This document shows, piece by piece, positions 59,543 through 64,000 of a DNA stretch of 64,000 nucleotides (its first letter is position 1; each line of letters begins with the position of its first letter). The notes under the pieces were generated by a model that worked only from the letters and a program-made list of their open reading frames with translations, was not told where the DNA came from and made no database searches. This DNA comes from Eudorina sp. 2006-703-Eu-15 (Eukaryota; Chlorophyta; Chlorophyceae; Chlamydomonadales; Volvocaceae), in assembly GCA_003117195.1 (NCBI GenBank), contig BDSI01000024.1, forward strand, positions 719,168-783,167, written 5' to 3'. A program made the translations under genes and the position numbers.

Positions 59543-60823
59543 ATGCCTGATACAGTTGCATCCCCATCGTTGTTCAGTATGCGTCAAGCGGCTCTGTTGG
59601 GGCAAATTAGAATGCCAATATTCATGTTGTCAAGCAGTAACGTAATGCTAAATCACGTCCTCCGCGGCGTCCTCGGCTACCAGCAGGAGCTCGGGGCGGC
59701 TCGGGAGGTCTCTGGCGTGCAGGTGGCTGACGATTTGGATGCCCTCGTTTGTCACCTACCAGTCAGCTGGGTGGCAGCCGCTCGGGGGGTGCTCGCTGGT
59801 GCAGCAGTTGCTCCAGCGGTACCTGACGCCTGGCGTGCGTTGCTCCGCGGTTTGGCGTGGCAGCCGGTCAACGGTCCGCCCATACGGCTGCTAACTCTCA
59901 CTGTGAAGACGGCGACCACCCTCCAACTCGGGCCGTCCCTACACGAACTCGCGGCCCGGCACCAGGCCTACGTCTTGGATGCGTACGGCCCCTTACCGGC
60001 CCCACCGTCTGCCCTGGCTGATTTCCGGGCTGCCCTACGACGGCTTTGGAAGCTACGCTGGGAGAACTACCACAAGGAACCGCTCTGGCGCCTCGCTGTG
60101 CATGGCATCGCGGGCTTCCCGTTGGTCGCGGCCCACGCCGCGAGGGCGCAGGATGCTAGCTTGCGGGCGGCCACGGTGTGCCCCTGTGGCGCCCCTATCA
60201 CTGGGCGTGGCGCGTGCTGAGTTCGGCTCCACTTGTTCTGGGACTGCTTTGTTGCGCGGTCGTTGCGTGAAGAGATGGGGGCTGCGATGGGGGCTGCGAT
60301 GGGGGCTGCTGTGGGCGGCCTGGACGCTGTGTTTGCCCGCCACCACCTGTGGCTCGTGATGGCCCCACCGGGTATCCGGCAGGTCGTCTGGGATGAAGTG
60401 GCGCTGGCGGCCCTGGCGGCCATCGAGTGCGGCCGTCAACGCATGTACTATGTGTGGGACACCTTCACGGCTATTTCACGTGCGCGCCTGGTTTCGATAT
60501 CTGTGGAGGTCGCTGCGGACGTTTGGGCCCGTCTCGCGTCCGTTGGGGCGCTCGGTCTGCCCCCACGGAACTGGAATTCCGTGCCGTCAGATCACCCTTT
60601 TCTGTTTGGGGTGTCGGGGCGTGTCGTTCACGGCCTCCGGACGTTGACTCACCACTCGGGTCCCCTGGCCCGTGAGCTTTTGTGGTTCACTGCGGGTGGG
60701 TTCCCCGCCTGCTCGACACGCCTTGCGTTCATTGGTTCGCTGCATTCGCGTAGCTTATCTGCCTTGAAATTTGTGAAGACTGGGCGCTGGTGGTCCTTGG
60801 CTTGTTTTCATTACGTCTCATGA
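59543..60823 (+). pseudogene. LINE ORF2 C-terminal region with one nonsense codon
   Basis: A single frame runs from about 59543 to the stop at 60823, broken only by TGA at 60218-60220. It encodes EVSGVQVADDLDALVCHLPV, LRRLWKLRWENYHKEPLWRL, then VCPCGAPITGRGAC and, after the stop, HLFWDCFVARSLREEMGAAM. The Cys/His cluster before and after the stop is the zinc-binding segment that follows the reverse transcriptase in LINEs of this type. The polymerase domain is absent, so the copy is 5'-truncated. Relics of the same family lie at 9220-10620. Confidence 0.6.
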
Positions 60824-61020
60824 CTGCTACGAAGGCTGGGCGCTGGTGGTTCTTGGCTGCTTTTTCATTGGCATGGCTCCCTGCTTAGTGCCCGGCAAGC
60901 CCCTGGGGTAGGATGAACAGTCCATCTGCGCCTGTACGGCGAGCGAGCAGCTGAAGTGCTGGTCCCCCTTATAACGATCGCTTCCTAAATGGCTTGTCAC
61001 ATTGCTTCCTGAATGGCCTC
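60824..61020 (+). mobile_element. LINE 3' untranslated region
   Basis: Follows the LINE coding end and matches 59385-59530. AAGGCTGGGCGCTGGTGGT is duplicated across the coding end and this region. Confidence 0.45.
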
Positions 61021-61465
61021 CGCCAAACCGAAGTTCGCCCAACGTGAAAACCGAGCGAGCCGGCTGCGATTCCTCATGCGGATAAACAATCTACAAATTC
61101 CCATGCATGTGCTTGGAATTGCATGAACATGTCAGCTGCAAAAGGCCGTGCGTTTACCTGGAATTTGTGTACCTGAAGACGGTCCATTTCGCAAGCTACC
61201 GGGTAACAGAAGAGCTTTTGACAAGAATGCTCTAACAACCACAATGCACGTTGACACTTGGGACATAATTGGGGTCTGAGGAGACCTTGTCACGTCTCTA
61301 CAGTATTTGCGTCGTTGCATCCCACATTATGGCTAATTTGCATGATCTTCAACGTCAGAGTGGCTTTATTCCGCGCGTGGTGACCAACCGCGCGTGGTGA
61401 CCCAGTCGACAGACGTGGGCAATTACCGTAATAGGAACGGGTGAACAGACAACATCTAGGGCATG

Positions 61466-61473
61466 TTCTAGAA
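61466..61473. promoter_or_regulatory. Heat shock element half-pair
   Basis: TTCTAGAA, the inverted nGAAn pair recognised by heat shock factor, 242 bases before the HSP90 start. Confidence 0.45.
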
Positions 61474-61559
61474 TAGCAAGGAAGTTTGGAAAGCTCCAGA
61501 AACTGTTGTGAAGACCGCGAAAGTTTTATTGGATGCCGTACGCTGTCGGTCCGAGAGTG

Positions 61560-61567
61560 TTCGAGAA
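61560..61567. promoter_or_regulatory. Heat shock element half-pair
   Basis: TTCGAGAA, 148 bases before the HSP90 start. A full element needs three units, so this is only suggestive. Confidence 0.45.
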
Positions 61568-61714
61568 CGGGCCGCCTGATACTTAAGGCCGCCGCGCGCT
61601 TCAACTGTTATGCAGTTTTGGTCTACGTTGAAAAGGATTCTGCATTGATTCTATACATACACTACCTTTACATTGTCAGTGACAGTTGCTGTTGAGCGCC
61701 GCCTGATCGTCAAG

Positions 61715-63852
61715 ATGGCTTCTGTTGAGGCTGCTCCGGAGGTGGAGACCTTCGCCTTCCAGGCGGAAATCAATCAGTTGCTCTCACTTATCATTAACAC
61801 CTTCTATTCCAACAAGGAAATTTTCCTCCGCGAGCTTATTTCGAACTCTTCCGATGCGCTGGACAAGATCCGTTACATGTCCCTGACGGATAAGTCTGTG
61901 CTGGACAGCAACCCCGAGCTGTACATCCACTTGGTTCCTAACAAGGCTGATGGCACGCTGTCGATCATCGACTCTGGTATCGGTATGACCAAGGCCGACT
62001 TGATCAACAACTTGGGCACTATCGCACGCTCCGGCACCAAGGCTTTCATGGAGGCTCTTAGCGCGGGCGCCGATGTGTCTATGATTGGCCAGTTCGGTGT
62101 CGGCTTCTACTCTGCTTACCTGGTCGCCGACAAGGTCACCGTCGTAACGAAGCACAACGACGACGAGCAGTACGTGTGGGAGTCGCAGGCCGGCGGCTCT
62201 TTCAGCATTCGCCGCGACACTGAGGGTGAGCCGCTGGGCCGCGGCACCAAGATCACTCTCTTCCTCAAGGTTAGTGCTGCCCGGGTCTGAACTGACTGTC
62301 CGTACGGGTGATTATTGCTGCGGCGTTGTTCGCCTGGTGTGGGTGTGATAGCCTTAGAGTTTCCACTGCATGTGACGCTGCGTGGGATCCCCGGCTAGAG
62401 TGCCGGGTGGAGGCCCGATACGTCACACGAGGACTAGTAATCGACAGGTGTAGGCTGATCACAGCTTTGGTCCGTTTGTGCATGCTGTGTTGAATGACAG
62501 GGTACATACTGTAGATATGGGGCATCTTAGTTGTTATTGTTCTGCTTTGTGGACCTCGGGCATCTTAGTTGTTATTGTTCTGCTTTGTGGACCTCACGCA
62601 ACACGGTGTCATGTGCCTGTTCAATGCTAACAGGAGGACCAGAAGGAGTACCTGGAGGAGCGCCGCCTGAAGGACCTGGTGAAGAAGCACAGCGAGTTCA
62701 TCAGCTACCCGATCTCCCTGTGGACCGAGAAGACGGTCGACAAGGAGGTGTCGGACGACGAGGAGGAGACCAAAGAGGGTAAGGGCAGTTAGTTGTCGCT
62801 TACGCTCGGTCTGGCGCCGGATGTTGGGCCTTCGGGCGGGCATACCAGTCAGCCTTAGGCACCAGGGATCAGCCATCTATGGGATCTTTTTGCTGATGTA
62901 GCATCTGTCACATGCTGACATGGGTTGTGTCTCACTTCGAATCGCGGCAATGAAGTTTCTTCGGACCATTCTGATATTGACACAAGGGTGCACCATTCAT
63001 GTTTCTCCGCAGACGAGGAGGGTAAGGTCGAGGAAGTTAAGGAGGAGAAGAAGAAGACGAAGAAGGTCAAGGAGATCCAGCACGAGTGGGTACAGCTGAA
63101 CAAGCAGAAGCCCATCTGGTAAGCAATTTGTGGGAGTGCAGTGGGGTGGTTCGAATTGGGATCGCTCTAGCTGGGTTTGGGATCTGTTGCTGGTCTGGTT
63201 GCGTGTTGTTACTTTGTTGCTGTGCGGTCCTCCAATGGCTGAGGCTTTGTTCTATATCCAGTCTATGGGCTTGACCCGTTGCGGATCGGATCGCGGTGTG
63301 TTGCGCAATGCAGGATGCGCAACCCTGACGAGGTGACGAAGGAGGAGTACGGCGCCTTCTACAAGTCGATCAGCAACGATTGGGAGGACTACATGGCGGT
63401 CAAGCACTTCAGGTAGGTTGCGCGGTGTGTTGTAAGGCCGCACGCTGTGTTTGCTAAGCTTGGATGGGTATTTTCGTCTCAACGATGTTTCATGGTAATT
63501 GCATGTGCGACACTGCCTCACAACATGCCTGCTGGTCAGCACCTGTGCGACGTCGGTACGCTCGAGACGCTGACATTTTGCATTCCTTGCGCCGCTGTTG
63601 ATCATACGCAGCGTTGAGGGGCAGCTGGAGTTCAAGTGCATCCTTTTCGTTCCGCGCCGTGCGCCGTTCGACATGTTCGACCAGCGCAAGAAGATGAACA
63701 ACATCAAGCTCTACGTGCGCCGTGTCTTCATCATGGACAACTGCGAGGAGCTGATTCCGGAGTGGCTCAACTTCGTCAAGGGCATTGTTGACAGCGAGGA
63801 CCTCCCGCTGAACATCTCTCGTGAGACCCTGCAGCAGAACAAGATTCTGAAG
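61715..63852 (+). CDS. HSP90A: Cytosolic HSP90 chaperone, 5' part (continues past the window)
   Basis: An ATP-dependent chaperone of the cytosol that matures kinases, receptors and other clients. Five exons are inside the window: 61715-62269, 62634-62778, 63013-63118, 63314-63412 and 63612-63852, all in phase; the donor at 63853 leads out of the window. The start [20 protein letters not shown] has no organelle leader. The ATPase site is intact: E40 ([20 protein letters not shown]), D86 (DSGIGM) and the lid and glycine-rich parts ([25 protein letters not shown]). Exons 2-3 carry the acidic/Lys-rich charged linker of cytosolic forms ([12 protein letters not shown], then [20 protein letters not shown]). 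Exon 5 begins the middle domain ([34 protein letters not shown]). The C-terminal MEEVD motif cannot be seen. Confidence 0.97.
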
Positions 63853-64000
63853 GTGAGCGCTGTTTTGATCGCTGGCTAAAATAACATTAGTGTTGGACAA
63901 GAACCCCTATGAGGGTGTGCCAATGTGTTGACGTCGTGTTGCGAAGTTGGTATGGCATGGCATGTAAGCAACCTCGGCACCGTGGCTTATTCAGCGACAT

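Larger units (their letters stand above)
61021..61714 (+). promoter_or_regulatory. HSP90 upstream region
   Basis: No gene is seen. This stretch should hold the HSP90 promoter and leader. Two TTCnnGAA inverted pairs lie at 61466-61473 and 61560-61567. Confidence 0.5.

Overview
The window is nuclear DNA from a green alga of the volvocine group (Chlamydomonas/Volvox relatives). Supporting signs are intron-rich genes with short GT-AG introns, TGTAA polyadenylation signals, Ala/Gly-rich protein insertions and replication-type histone genes that end in a 6-bp stem-loop and lie in divergent H2A-H2B and H4-H3 pairs. Histone H3 has the shortened K27 region (ARKTPATGG) and one intron; from memory, an intron in replication H3 is a Volvox trait, so a Volvox-like species is the best guess.

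Layout. 2399-5361 (+): EMC3, an ER membrane insertase subunit, 8 exons. 5561-14515: two histone quartets, each made of an H2A-H2B unit and an H4-H3 unit; the second copy of each unit is inverted in place, and decayed LINE sequence lies between the quartets. 14881-24330 (-): a chloroplast YqeH/BPG2-type circularly permuted GTPase for ribosome assembly, 11 core exons plus a probable acidic C-terminal extension. 24331-28197: no gene recognised, with a LINE 3' end. 28198-31224 (-): a Golgi-type sulfotransferase-like gene whose 5' end and upstream region are tandemly duplicated. 32575-38027: a large inverted-repeat structure with ~1.15 kb arms carrying a 66-bp minisatellite; it encloses an unrecognised Cys/Gly-rich gene that is split by a 424-bp retroposon. 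38405-39653 (+): a decayed LamG-glycosyltransferase 2 gene, followed by a miniature LTR element (TRIM-like) with a perfect 5-bp target duplication. 42649-47387 (+): an MFS transporter of the anion:cation symporter type, 10 exons. 49434-52862 (-): an ARFGAP1/AGD7-class ArfGAP, 11 exons. 53272-61020: microsatellites, an ORF1-like retroelement fragment, two ~1 kb copies of a GC-capped repeat element and LINE 3' ends. 61715 to the right edge (+): the first five exons of cytosolic HSP90.

The host genes are unrelated housekeeping genes on both strands with no operon logic. Exon models were built by hand from splice signals, phase and family similarity recalled from memory. Reading-frame phase closes across all exons of EMC3, the GTPase, the transporter, the ArfGAP, H3 and the HSP90 part. 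Much of the novelty lies in the repeats: the TRIM, the inverted-repeat structure, the retroposon with a 13-bp duplication, the 1-kb element pair and the inverted histone units.
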